A DNA stretch of 64,000 bases. It comes from Perkinsus olseni. Taxonomy: Eukaryota; Perkinsozoa; Perkinsida; Perkinsidae. Below are positions 36,142 to 46,572 of the stretch, piece by piece. A program made the position numbers and the translations under genes. Position 1 is the first letter of the stretch; the number at the start of each line of letters is the position of its first letter. The notes under the pieces are model-generated. The model made no database searches, was not told the origin of the DNA, and worked only from the letters and a program-made list of their open reading frames with translations. The stretch spans positions 1 to 64,000 of the forward strand of contig JABANP010000224.1 of assembly GCA_013115135.1 (NCBI GenBank). The letters are read 5' to 3'.

Positions 36142-38415
36142 ATACGATTGGGATTTGGTGATAGTGATACCGAGCCATATTACGGAGTTCTCTCGAAGAT
36201 GTGCTGTTCGAGATGGATGGGCTCGTCAGTTGAGGGGTCATGAGCAGGTAATAGTATAATACCAACAATCGCCCAAATCATCATCCACTTCAGAATAACC
36301 GTGCCGGACTACGTACCATCAAATTAGTATTTACCGTTGGTGCTCATTACCCCGATAATTCCACCAGGGATACAGCAATGGCCGAGATGAAGCAATTCGG
36401 TAGTAGTACCACAACATCACCAACCTCTACTCCTGCTTCCACTACCCCTCAGATGATATTATCACTTTGCCTCCCGACTTCAACGACTATTATCGGAATC
36501 TCGCCACCAAGACCAGGCTATCCATCCACGAGATCGTGCACCGAACCAATTCGTACCATAATTCCCCCTACTCCTGCCGGGCCATCACCCCCACACTCAG
36601 GTTCAAGCTTCTCCTGAAGGCCGATACCGACTCTTACGTCCACGTGGACCGTCTTCTCGACTTCATCGACTCCACAACCTGTGGGAGAAGGGCCGGACGA
36701 TCTACGCAGGAGCCTTCGAGACCACCAACGTCGTTTGGAACCCTCGAGACAAGGACAATAAATGGTCGGTCGCCTTCCTCAGTCTGATAGCTGCTCATTT
36801 CGTGATCATCAGGTACGATGGTGAGTTCGCTGAGTTGACCGGAATAGAGAAATACCCGTGGCATGCAAAAGGTATCTTTATGACATGAGCATTCACAGAA
36901 GAGGTCGACATCTATCAGGTGCTGGGTATATGCTGTCTTACAAACTGGCAAAGTATCTTTCCGACCCGCCCGTTCCCCTGAGATCCTGGATTCACGAGGA
37001 CGTTGGTATCGGCGCCTGGCTCATGCCTGTGTCGTAGGGCATCCTGCCGAGGTTACCTTCATCACTGTCCTCCTCTTCAGTTGGGAACGGGTCGACATGC
37101 CAGTTCGCTTTATGGAGCCCCAGTGTGATTGCGCCACCTCCTGTACCCATACCATGTTCCACCAGGACGTCAATGATCCGAACGAGTGGGGGGACTCTCC
37201 AGCGGCTGCTGAGGGACTGTTGGTGTCTTCTGTTACAGAGTTGTTGTTATCGACCATTACGTCCCCGAGTACCTCCATCGGTGGCGGCAACGACGCTTCG
37301 AGCTCTTCGCCGACGACTGTTGGGCACCTCGACCTTCTGATGTGAGTCCCTGTCTCGAGCGGGCCGTCCTTCCACTATAGGGGACTTCTACAGACGATTA
37401 GACTTAGAAATTCGAACCCGACGGTTGTCGATGCTGCTGGTTGAAGTTTAGAAGCTAATCAAACTACTGGATCGGGATTTTCGGCTGAATTTCCTCGTAC
37501 CACTCCTTTCCTTATTCAGACAGCATCGCCTTTGGTCGACATCGAACCTTCTGCTGCCGCGACGGCCGACTATCTACCGCCAGTCGAGATGGGATTCTAT
37601 GATATGAAGTGGGAATCTTTGACTTCCGAGTCTCGCCAGAGTCAACCTTAGATACCAGTTCGAGCCGTTGAGATCTCGAGCTAAGCCGCCCATAATACCA
37701 TCCCATGCTGATACTCGTTCCGGCGTGTGTCAAATATCATTCACTTTCGAGGATGTCTCCGAGCCAGGGTCGCTCGGTCTCCGCGCCTCGAAAAGGTACG
37801 CCAAAATTCAGTTTGTCGATCCTGATGTCTCAGCTCAGTTACCGAGTTTGTCGGGGTAGCGACGGGAGCATTTACGACGACTTCGAGTGTGACGAGGTGG
37901 AACGAGAAGAGGACCGAAGCGTCGAGGCTGACTGGAAGGATCGGTCGTCATCATCATCCTGCAGCAGCAGCCAACCTCCTCTTCTACAACGAGGGCCCCT
38001 CACGCTCAATCAGTGTCTTCAACTGGCGTCCATCAACGACGACAAAGATGGTCGGGGGTGGGCAAGTTGGAATGAAGACTCTGGTCTGTGCCGGTTGCTG
38101 CCGTCCAATTCTTGCTATACAACGGGACCGCAGTCCGAAGGAGTTAACGAACACTCCGCTTCTCGATTGTACCAGCATGTTGCTTCCTCAACTTCCTTTC
38201 ACCTCGAGCCTCGTGTCCACCAGTACGGCCTTGCCAAAGATTCTTACTTAGCCACCGGCTGGCAGCAGCTCGTCCTGTTTATTATAATAATAATTCCCCT
38301 TGTCTTTTGGATACTGTGCAGGAGTAAGTGCTGCTTGCCATTGATTGGACGTCTAAGAAGGAACAGACGACGGCGTCACAGCGGCGCCGGCAGCGGCATC
38401 TCTCCAGTTGACTGA
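36142..38415 (+). pseudogene. GT31-like glycosyltransferase, copy D (no signal exon found; frameshift)
   Basis: Starts at an apparent 3' splice site before YDWDLVIVIPSHITEFSRR. The signal-peptide exon seen in A-C is not evident upstream. 36142-36440 is nearly identical to copies A and B, including introns. Then LPPDFNDYYRNLATKTRLSI, KLLLKADTDSYVHVDRLLDF; a one-base deficit near 36672 breaks the frame before LWEKGRTIYAGAFETTNVVW. Further on: GYMLSYKLAKYL, HEDVGIGAWL, PQCDCATSC, VIDHYVPEYLHRWRQRRFE, DTRSGVCQISFTF, VCRGSDGSIYDDFEC, and a final helix LVLFIIIIIPLVFWIL, stop at 38415. Probably inactive as read, unless the missing base is a sequence error. Confidence 0.55.
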
Positions 38416-39423
38416 TCATATTATTTGTATACTAACAATTCCTGCACCTCTTCTCTGTACACACTCCGCCTTTTGTTAATAGTTCCCGGCAACACGAATC
38501 ACAAACAAAACGGTTAGGTGGTTAGAGGCTATCCAGTAACCCTGGAGGACCACAGTTGTACTATTTGCTTGACTCACGTCGTGTTGAGAACGGCGGTGAG
38601 TATACGATGTACCGGAGGATGTGTAAAGGAAGAGGCAATCGAAGGGCCACCCTGACCTTTCGGGCTCCCTAGTCACTCGAAAATCCCCAGCTGACGTTGA
38701 CCTCCCGCTGAGAGCAACATTCCCTGGCTTGATGAGCAGGGCCTAGTTAACAGGCTCAACTGATCCGCCATTGCGAGAGGCTTCATCGAAGCCGTACTGT
38801 CGGCGTTGGACTTAAAGTTACGCACTCAAAAATCGTAGGCCAGGCACTACCAAACGCTACGCGAGTGACATTCAGACAAGACGCCCAACGGGGCAAATGT
38901 CAAGGACGTGACCGGGCACTCTCTAAAGAGGAGGAAGGGTGGTCATCACCTCGGCCTCAGGGATACTCACTACTCGTTTGAGGGTCGTCTCGGCGGTGAT
39001 GCAGGACAGATTGCTGCACTCAACACACAGACGGCCTGAGTGCTGCTCGAGGTGGTCCAATACGTTTTGGCTCTCCTGCCACCAACCGTAGCCTTTACGT
39101 TGGTATCTAAAAATTTGTGAAGTGCTATGATGGAGTTATGATATGACGGAAACGTTAGTGTGTGATTTTTCTAACGCCGAAGAGCGGCTCAGTCAGGATA
39201 GCACCGAAGTGTCTTGTTTCAAGAGGGATGAGTTTAGGCGAGTTTATTGAGCACAGAAAGAAGCGATCAGGCAGAGGGTAGACATACCTAAGAAACGTGT
39301 TCATTTCGGATACGTCAGTGGGCGAGTCCGTTCAAAGCGCTCGAAGTTCGGGAAAGATATCTCAAGTTGATTAGAGTACGTCGCAAAGAGTATCTTAGGT
39401 TGACTCGAGTAGTGGGCAGAATG
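38416..39423. other. Intergenic; nothing recognised
   Basis: No supported exon. A TATCTTAGGTTGA motif lies at 39391-39403. Confidence 0.4.
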
Positions 39424-40477
39424 TTACGTCTGAACTCGTCGGTGCAGCTTCTCCTTCACCTGGTGGACCCATTTGAAGTGATGGGATTTGAGGAGGACCG
39501 GATAAACGCACGCTAAAGATTCGTTCTTCACCTTGCCACCGCCTCGGTTCGACCTAAGATACGCTCGAAAAGCCAGAACCTTCTGAGGGACCTGACGCGA
39601 ACCCCGGGCAATAGACTGATCAGCGTCTCCCCTACATCAATCCCAACCACGGCCTTCGTCACATCACAGGCGAGCGGGAACTGGTCGAATAACGAGGGGG
39701 TGGTCTATGCAGGAAGACGTCCTGGACGAAGTAAATTCTATCGGCGGGAGTACGCGGACTGAAGGGAGGCCGCCGTCTTGTGTCACTCGGTCAACGTAGT
39801 GGCCGTAGACGGCGTTGTAGCCCTCGTCTTCGACCACTTGCCTGAGGATGTTAACTTCACTGCTGTCGTGAAGGCTGCTGCCTACAAGAATGACTGAATA
39901 TTTCCGCCGGGAATTTGATGGAGCTGATCTGAGTCGGCGTGGACGATCCAATGCTCGGCTTCCCGCAGCCGATGGGTCTTCTTCATCATCTTGTTACGGC
40001 GTCTTTCCATAACTTCACTCGAGTATTCGCCGATCCACTCCTCCACACTCACACTGGAAGCGTATCTTAGGTCGAAGCCTGCATCATACGAAATCGTAAG
40101 ATGCGTCACCCGTTTATCAGATCTCTGAACTCCACAAGTTCTCGAGAGTCCGGTGTCTGCGAATGCAATATGATGAGCATTTGACTGGGCGGTATGCCGA
40201 GGCCGACGTAATGGCTTATAAAATGTGGAGCCAGCAGGAGGTCATCCTTGGTGCCTACCGAACTGTTTCACACAGCAACTGCAGGAGTGAGCTGCGTACT
40301 AAAGACTGTCTGCAACCATACACGTCCACCATCGTCACCAAGGCCGGACGATGGCAAGGCCTGTGACACGACCGGGTCCCTCAGCAGAGGTTCGATGCTC
40401 GAGTAGGATAGCGTCGCGGCGACGAGTACCGTCACGGCCTGACTTGCCGGTCTGGCGAGAGTACAGAGTAGACGCAC
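39424..40477 (-). CDS. Glycosyltransferase-like protein (GT2/GT92-type core), multi-exon
   Basis: Exons join across 40-50 nt introns to give, in order, VGTKDDLLLAPHFISHYVGL, QMLIILHSQTPDSRELV, AEHWIVHADSDQLHQIPGG (acidic D-S-D site), QVVEDEGYNAVYGHYVDRV with TQDGGLP, LFDQFPLACDVTKAVVG and LKSHHFKWVHQVKEKLHRRV, stop at 39424. The series KD-HY-x-x-LG, a D-x-D pair, GxxVDRxxxDG and a late HFKW is typical of eukaryotic and bacterial 'glycosyl transferase 2-like' proteins near GT92. The N-terminus is unresolved. A hydrophobic frame at 40477-40390 (VTVLVAATLSYSS) may supply the anchor but begins with GTG, so the true start exon lies elsewhere. Donor and acceptor are unknown. Confidence 0.5.
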
Positions 40478-40826
40478 TCACAAGTATGCCAAACGTGAGC
40501 AAGGTGCTCTGTTGGGCTGAGCCCAGCCGGTTACTGGAAAGGTCTGATGGTAGGGGTGACACCATTTAATGAGCGACCATCTACCACGAGGCCTTCCGAA
40601 CTTTCAGCACAGCGCCGTCGATTATTAGTCAACACAAGAAAGGCCGCTCTTGCATGGCGAAGACTCGTCCATCAGTACGAGCACATGTTGTGTCCCTCAA
40701 CGCAGGCCATGGTCAGCGTGGCCATCAGCCTGATGGTCAGTGTACTCGAGCCGCCCTCATCCACTGACAACGCAAAAGCGCGATGACGAGTTTACCAATC
40801 CGGCGGGCGTGAGGAAACCAGGGTTC

Positions 40827-42083
40827 TCACGTCCACGGCAAAAAGTTACAAAACATTACAGGGCCGATGAAGAAATATGCACAATGGAACAACAAATAGA
40901 CAGAAAACAATATTCTACTCCCTCGACTCAACTTCACATCGCTGTAGAGCCTCCCGAGCTGCCAGTAGTACAGGGGGCAGCCGGTCAGCAAACGCGTGAT
41001 GACTTGGACGTTTGCACACAGCAAAGTGAACAGCGTGAGGACCATCAGCTGGAAGACGAAAGGCGAGCGTTCATAGTCATTAGCAGCAGTAACGACACCA
41101 TGCAGCCACGCCTTGGGCGATAGGCCTTTCCGCAGGGAAGGACAGTAGACGAGGAGACCTCGGACGACGGCGGTGATGGCGATGGCCATGGACGGCATTG
41201 CGAGGAGGAAGTTGGGGATATTGTTCGGGGTGTAGTAATCGAACAGACCGACATGCCAATACTCCTTCTGAATGTAGCTGTAGACGTTCCCTCTTCCCGA
41301 GCACCAGGGCCGGCTGGTCAGGTCATCACCATCATAGCAGTAGAGGGACCTCGCGTAGTGGAGATAGACCACCATGGGGAGGACGATTAGCAGGACGAGT
41401 GGTATGACCAGGAGAAGGCACCTATTATGGATGCCGTAGGAGACGAAGAAAGGGGCGTTCAGCGTGCCGTTGGACCTGGTCAGAGTCGCTGCGGCCAGCA
41501 GAACCGCCGAGCAAATCATCGCCCCTGTGTGATGGCCCTTGCTGGTGGTGTAGAGCAGCAAGAGGCCCCCAAAGGTGAGCAAACAGTAGAGGGACTCGGT
41601 GTAAATAGCCGACATAAAAACGTTACTCATCGGGATGGCAAAGAACAGCGCGCCATAATAGGCGATCGAAGCCGCGTGGTCGCCACTTAAAACCGCCAGA
41701 CCCAGCCAGTAGAGCAGGACTGATGCAACGACAAAGGAGATGTTGGTGATGAGAACGCCACTCAAAAGCAACCGATCCATCCGAGGCATGGCGGTCGGCA
41801 GGAGACCTTCGAAGAGGTTGATGGCGATGGGCAGGCCCGGGAAGAAGGCGTGGGTGTGCTCGTACTCGTACCCCTGGATCTCAGCCGTCCGCAGGAAGTA
41901 GACACCGTCCCAGTAGGCCAGCGGGCTGAGCCACCTCCCCAAACCATCCTGTGCACCCGGGTAGATGTTCCCAGACGTATCATAGGGGTGCAGGTACCGC
42001 GCCGAAAGGAGGCCGATCGACAGGCAAAGGACTCGAGATGCCGCAGCCGCGAGGGCGATCTTGGCCGAGTTGCTGAGGGCCAT
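40827..42083 (-). CDS. PIGV: GPI mannosyltransferase 2 (PIG-V/GPI18)
   Basis: Intact intronless frame of 418 aa with about nine membrane segments. The N-terminal lumenal loop has AYWDGVYFLRTAEIQGYEYE followed by HAFFPGLPIAINLF, the PIG-V family signature (WDxxYF...GYxYE...AFFPxxP) thought to hold the catalytic acidic residue. The C-terminal QVITRLLTGCPLYYW matches the conserved end region. The enzyme adds the second mannose to the GPI-anchor precursor in the ER. Length is slightly below the ~430-490 aa of animal and yeast homologues. Being intronless among intron-rich neighbours is notable. Confidence 0.88.
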   Translation of the reverse strand: MALSNSAKIALAAAASRVLCLSIGLLSARYLHPYDTSGNIYPGAQDGLGRWLSPLAYWDGVYFLRTAEIQGYEYEHTHAFFPGLPIAINLFEGLLPTAMPRMDRLLLSGVLITNISFVVASVLLYWLGLAVLSGDHAASIAYYGALFFAIPMSNVFMSAIYTESLYCLLTFGGLLLLYTTSKGHHTGAMICSAVLLAAATLTRSNGTLNAPFFVSYGIHNRCLLLVIPLVLLIVLPMVVYLHYARSLYCYDGDDLTSRPWCSGRGNVYSYIQKEYWHVGLFDYYTPNNIPNFLLAMPSMAIAITAVVRGLLVYCPSLRKGLSPKAWLHGVVTAANDYERSPFVFQLMVLTLFTLLCANVQVITRLLTGCPLYYWQLGRLYSDVKLSRGSRILFSVYLLFHCAYFFIGPVMFCNFLPWT

Positions 42084-42185
42084 AACAACACGCTGACAAC
42101 GAGAGGCTGATGACCATCAGCAACGAAAAAAGGCGGGTAAAAAAGAAACTATTTCGAAGTCATGTGAGATTGATGAAAAAATATA

Positions 42186-43345
42186 CTATCCCAGTCTAGT
42201 GCCAGCTCCTTGGAATGGTACAAAGGCCCCTCCTGCTTGACCCTCATGCGCCGCTTCTTCGTCCTGCTGTTGCGGTCGGTACCTGCGACGACCTCCCTGC
42301 GCGAAGTTCATGGGTGAAAGATACGCACTGCGCCGTGTAGAGCGGCTGAGCGAACGGTGGCGGCCTTGCCGTGTCACCATTGGCCTGCTGTTGGTCTCCC
42401 TGCATGGTCGTGACGATGAGGTAAACGTTGTAAGCTGCCATCGCCTGTGGTGATGACTGGACGGGAGTAGGTGGAGGTGTGGTACTACCTCGGTGATGAC
42501 GCTGATCCCGAAGACGAGAGTGGCGAAGAGCGGCATGCCCGTAAAGGAGTACGATATGGTTTTCATGAGCACGGTGATGAAGGTGATGAGATCGAAGAGA
42601 CAACTTATGAAGGATATCATTCCGAAGGGCATCAGGCACATACTCCCACCGGGGCCGCAGGACTGAAATGATGGTGACTGAGATCTCAAGGCTGCCCACC
42701 GCTACAAATGAGTCAGTAAGCGCTTATAATGATCTAGGGGAGGTGTGGTACGCTTCTGCCATTGCGATCTGTTCATAACAGTCTCCCGAGCGCCCTTCCA
42801 GACACCGCGACGATCCTCTACTACTCATTTTCAATGAATAATACCAAATCAATATCAAATATTTTTCACCGATAAAATAATCAATAAATACAACACTGCT
42901 ACTACGACTACCAGTGGTAGCCTCCCACTTCTGCTACTACCTCGCCCAGGCAAGCCAGTAGGCGTTCGGAGCACGGCCTGAGTATTGGGTCCTCCCGCAG
43001 TAGTACCGTCCCAATGATGCTGAGTAAGAGGACACCGAAGAGGTCGAGTATCTTCCATCCGCTAGTGACCTGCTTCAACCTTGGATACCACTGTTGATGA
43101 TGATTGTTACTACGAATCTAAAGGGTATCAGGACCCACAGAGTCATCACGCAATATCGCAGGACCACAGCGGGCTTCCCCTGGGGTAGGGCAAGGGACTG
43201 AGACGCGTCCCCTTGGGGCATTGGCAGCACCATAATGATACCCAACGCACTGAGAAGATACTCGGCCGGCACGAAGCTTATGAAGGGCGTGACGAAAAGT
43301 AACAAGTTCGTGATGAAGTTGCCTCCGACAGCCTATCATGTCCAT
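42186..43345 (-). CDS. Putative multi-pass membrane protein with SHP-box-like C-terminus
   Basis: Several minus-strand segments look like exons of one gene: hydrophobic FVTPFISFVPAEYLLSALGI and VMTLWVLIPFRFVVTIIIN (43305-43090), KILDLFGVLLLSIIGTVLL (about 43050), and ISFISCLFDLITFITVLMKT with FATLVFGISVITE (42640-42490). A 45-nt intron leads to AMAAYNVYLIVTTM and a polar tail ending FQGAGTRLG at 42186. That F-x-G-x-G-x-x-L pattern resembles the p97/VCP-binding SHP box of Derlins and UFD1. Overall similarity to Derlins was not established. Exon limits are tentative. Confidence 0.4.
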
Positions 43346-45159
43346 CAGTGATAAATTCGTAGAACTCCTTGGAGAGGCGATTCAGTCCACAGGGAGTGAC
43401 TGAGGGTCATTTTGGGTAAGTCCGGAAGCGGACGACTACCTCAGCTCACCACCACGTGTGTAGCGGGAAGTAGCGGTGGAGTGGTATTATGTTTGGTCGC
43501 AGTGTTATCCGAAAGTTCACCCGGCAAACCTTGGTTAATTTTGCAGCCTGAGAATCCCAGGCCCGAAGCTAACGGTATTGTGATAGACACACAAGAGGAC
43601 AACGAGGATAAGCAGCACTATCAGTTCACCATACGCTACAAGAGTTGGTAGCCGGAGGCCAGTAGTGGCGGGCTGTGTCACGCGCCACGAAATTCGTAGA
43701 GTGAGTCGGGAACGTGAAAAAATGCTGTGGCCTAGGGATCGAACCCTGGACCCGCCAAAAACCGTGGAAGAGTGACACGTGCCAGCGGCAAGGTGTCGCT
43801 AAAATACCGCTGAATCGCTCTGCATCAACTTGAACGGTGCAGGGTGCTTCCTAAGGACGTTCCCAGAGGATATTTTCATGTACTTACCTCCGCCATCAAT
43901 GTCGATAAGCCAGGGAAGAATTGCATTGATTTCTCTCGCGTTGAGACCCGAGGATGGCTGGAGTTGCACGTGCACGCTCGTGCGCAGCGCTCGGGAGAAC
44001 ATCTTGCAGCGAAGAACGCGCTAATAACATTAGCCTAATAATATCCCTAACACGCGCGGCCTACATGCGTTGTCGGCGACGACTTGTCGCAGCCCTGCTC
44101 TTTACCTTCGTGAAGGTTGCGCGGTACGCTTGTGGGTACGTACGTTTCTTGAAGAAACTTTCTTCACGTAGTTTGAACCCACACTGACTTATACGACCAG
44201 TTAAAAGCCTACTGGGGCGGTGTCATTGCTATCGCGCGATCTAAGAAGCTCAAGGAGGAGGACAGAGGCGTCGTCGACGACTCGTCGAGGAGAGAGATGA
44301 ACAGTTCAAGGGACCCTCTGGCGCGCTCAGGATGAGAGCGCGTCAGCCAAATATCCGAGCTTCATTGTCCTGATCGATGAGCTCCTCAACTGGGAGGACA
44401 GCCATTCATCAGCAAAGCCCGGAGTGGCACTCCGGGTCCCGGACGAGACCCTCGTCACGAGAGGTGGCTCGCTCTTGTTCCATGGTCTTCCGGAAGCGCA
44501 ACAATGGGAGATAGTCCCAAATTGGGGCTGCAAAATCTGAGCTAGGGAGTTTGTAGATGGACCACTCCACATGGCTCTGACGAGGAGCGGAGCCACACAC
44601 AGTCCCACAACCTCCGAGGTTGAACTTCCAGACCATGACAATCCACCAAGTTTGAATGCCTCTGAGGCATAGCATCGACCTGTTGCTGACGGCAACTTGC
44701 TGCCCTTCCCATCCGCTAACGCCAATCCCGAAGGACATGTCTCCTTCTTTCCGGTGGTTATATGCAATGTTATCACCTTCTGTTGTGGTGATGCAATAAT
44801 GTGCCCCAAAACTCAGTACAGTGTGGCTATTTGAGACGGGGCTCAAAGAGAGGTAAAACCGGACTCAGGAGGAGTTCGGAAAAACTGATCTAGTTGTTGG
44901 ATTCAAGGTGAACGCATGTTCAATAGCATGACGAGGAACGCACGTGCTCACTGGGACGAACGTACGTATAACCAGCAAAGGCGCACCAAGAGCAAGGCGG
45001 GTACGTAGCAGCAATGATTGTAGTTGTCGCTATAATGCAAATGCCTCTGCGTGCTGCTGAATGAAGCGCCTTGATGAGGGTCCGTCCGATGGCGGCATTC
45101 ACGCTTGAAATTAAAGTCCTTTAAGAACTTCTAAATCGCTCTTGATAACGTTGCAAGGT
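43346..45159. other. Mostly gene-free region with a tRNA-like fragment
   Basis: No conserved product was recognised. An open minus-strand frame of 145 codons (44846-44409, Trp- and Cys-containing) has no family signature. A tRNA-like GGGTTCGATCCC lies on the minus strand at 43735-43746, about 50 nt from an AATTTCGTGGCGCG motif (minus strand, 43680-43693). Confidence 0.4.
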
Positions 45160-45296
45160 CGAACACCGCCTCGGAGGCGGAGTCCGTATCCAGGTGTAAT
45201 GTATAGCATACACAGTTTACTCCACGAGTTTTGGACCTTCCTCACTCGGTGGCCTAGTGTTGTGAGGGACTGAGTGGGGCTGGCAGCTGTCCTTTA

Positions 45297-45318
45297 CAAG
45301 TTAATAACTTGAAGTTAT
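45297..45318. repeat. 14-bp inverted-insertion footprint, core CAAGTTAT (exact)
   Basis: bX + reverse complement of CAAGTTAT + Xy, no mismatch. Paralogs at 50540 and 52049 lack the 14 bp. It lies directly before the start codon of peptide gene 1. Confidence 0.95.
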
Positions 45319-45325
45319 CATTAAT

Positions 45326-45517
45326 ATGGCTAAGATCTACCTCTCCCTGATCACCATTATCTGCTTCGCCCTGCTATCTGGCCCGCAACCATGCCATGCC
45401 CAACTCCGTGCTCTGGCTTTCTGTGGTGGGAGTGTCTGTAACGGGTTATGCCTTCAGCACTATCATCAATGTCTCGGGCACGCGGACAAGGGCTGTTACT
45501 GTGGTACCCCACGCTGA
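45326..45517 (+). CDS. Small secreted six-cysteine peptide, copy 1 (63 aa)
   Basis: ATG 45326, inside the conserved context TTATCATTAATATGG shared with the two paralogs. A hydrophobic signal (IYLSLITIICFALLSG) ends near CHA-QL. The mature peptide of about 38 residues has cysteines spaced C-x4-C-x3-C-x6-C-x7-C-x-C (FCGGSVCNGLC ... GCYCGTPR), enough for three disulfides. Single exon after the leader. Family unknown. Secretion is strongly suggested, while an effector, defence or signalling role is only inference. The leader just upstream carries a 14-bp inverted insertion that replaces the CAG/GTTATC junction found in copies 2 and 3. Confidence 0.75.
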   Translation: MAKIYLSLITIICFALLSGPQPCHAQLRALAFCGGSVCNGLCLQHYHQCLGHADKGCYCGTPR

Positions 45518-45745
45518 CCCCTGGCCTACTCTGCTGATGCTGTTTGAACATTTCCCTGAAGATGTTCCGCCGCACCAGGCTTTTTTTCACAACAAATCAT
45601 CATAAACCTTTTTAGTTCGCCAGTATCTTTTCTTTGACGTTTTGGGCGTATAACTAGCTCAGAGTTTCTTCAATGCCGCTTTTGGGGTGTTATTGAGTGA
45701 AAACGAGACAATACATGTTACGGGCAATGTCACTGTTATGGGAGA

Positions 45746-45767
45746 TTCTAGTTACTAGAGTCTAGTA
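45746..45767. repeat. 14-bp inverted-insertion footprint, core TTCTAGTA (1 mismatch)
   Basis: X = TCTAGT repeated directly around its reverse complement with single-base linkers. Mismatch at the base that should complement b. Confidence 0.85.
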
Positions 45768-46064
45768 GAATAATTCTGCACACCACAAACGAGAAGTTGA
45801 TGAACCTCAACTAGCCAAGAGTCTCGTCAGCGTTCTCACAGCGTTGATCGACATCGTCATGAACCTTCATAGTCGGAGCTCATTCAGCATCAATTTGTTG
45901 CCACCTAAGCGTCACTTTGGCGTCATTTCGGTGATGACCGCATAACAGAACCCATCACACTCACTCGTTTCGACGGGCCGCCATACAAGCGGCGACCACG
46001 TGAGGATCCGGCGGTGTGGGGCCCAAGCTTTTTCTCAGCAAACTGACACAATATCAGTAAGTCA

Positions 46065-46086
46065 CCGACAGACTGTCGGCGACAGT
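46065..46086. repeat. 14-bp inverted-insertion footprint, core CCGACAGT (exact)
   Basis: Exact bX + RC(8-mer) + Xy arrangement in the 3' flank of peptide gene 1. Confidence 0.95.
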
Positions 46087-46572
46087 AACAATCACGGGGC
46101 CCGGCAGTTCACCATTGGACCTCTCGTGGCTGTTCTACAATGACTCAGGGCCATCGTGGGAGCTCAGAGCCATTGGTCCTGCTGAACGGTTCGCCCCATC
46201 CTGCGTACCAAAACTGGGGATGCTCGAGAGATTTCATATCCCTCAAAATTTCGTTTCATTGCTCCTACATCTTTCATGCTCTTCAACATCCATATGCCCC
46301 TTTCCGCAGGGGCCTGAAGCCGTGAGGCTCACGGCCGAACTGATACTTTCAGACACCCCTCGTGATAGTTTTTTCTTTTCCTCCAGCCGCTGGAGTCCAG
46401 CCTCGCCTGCAACGTCCACTGTGCATGCGCGATTTCTGTCGGGGCCCGAATACCAGCATCGAAACAGCTTCAGCGTAGAATCGATCACATTCAGGGTCTT
46501 CGGACGAGCCGCGCGCATTCAGTCAGACTGAGGCAACCATTCAATACCGATCCACTAATATAGCGATGGTGA

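Noticed and set aside
44327..44846. 145- and 160-codon overlapping frames as genes
   Set aside because: Two overlapping frames, no family signature, no splice support; mentioned only as region content.
46313..46334. An older footprint shared by units 1 and 3 (core CCTGAAG/CGTGAG region)
   Set aside because: Fits the rule only with two mismatches in unit 1 and more in unit 3; too decayed to count.
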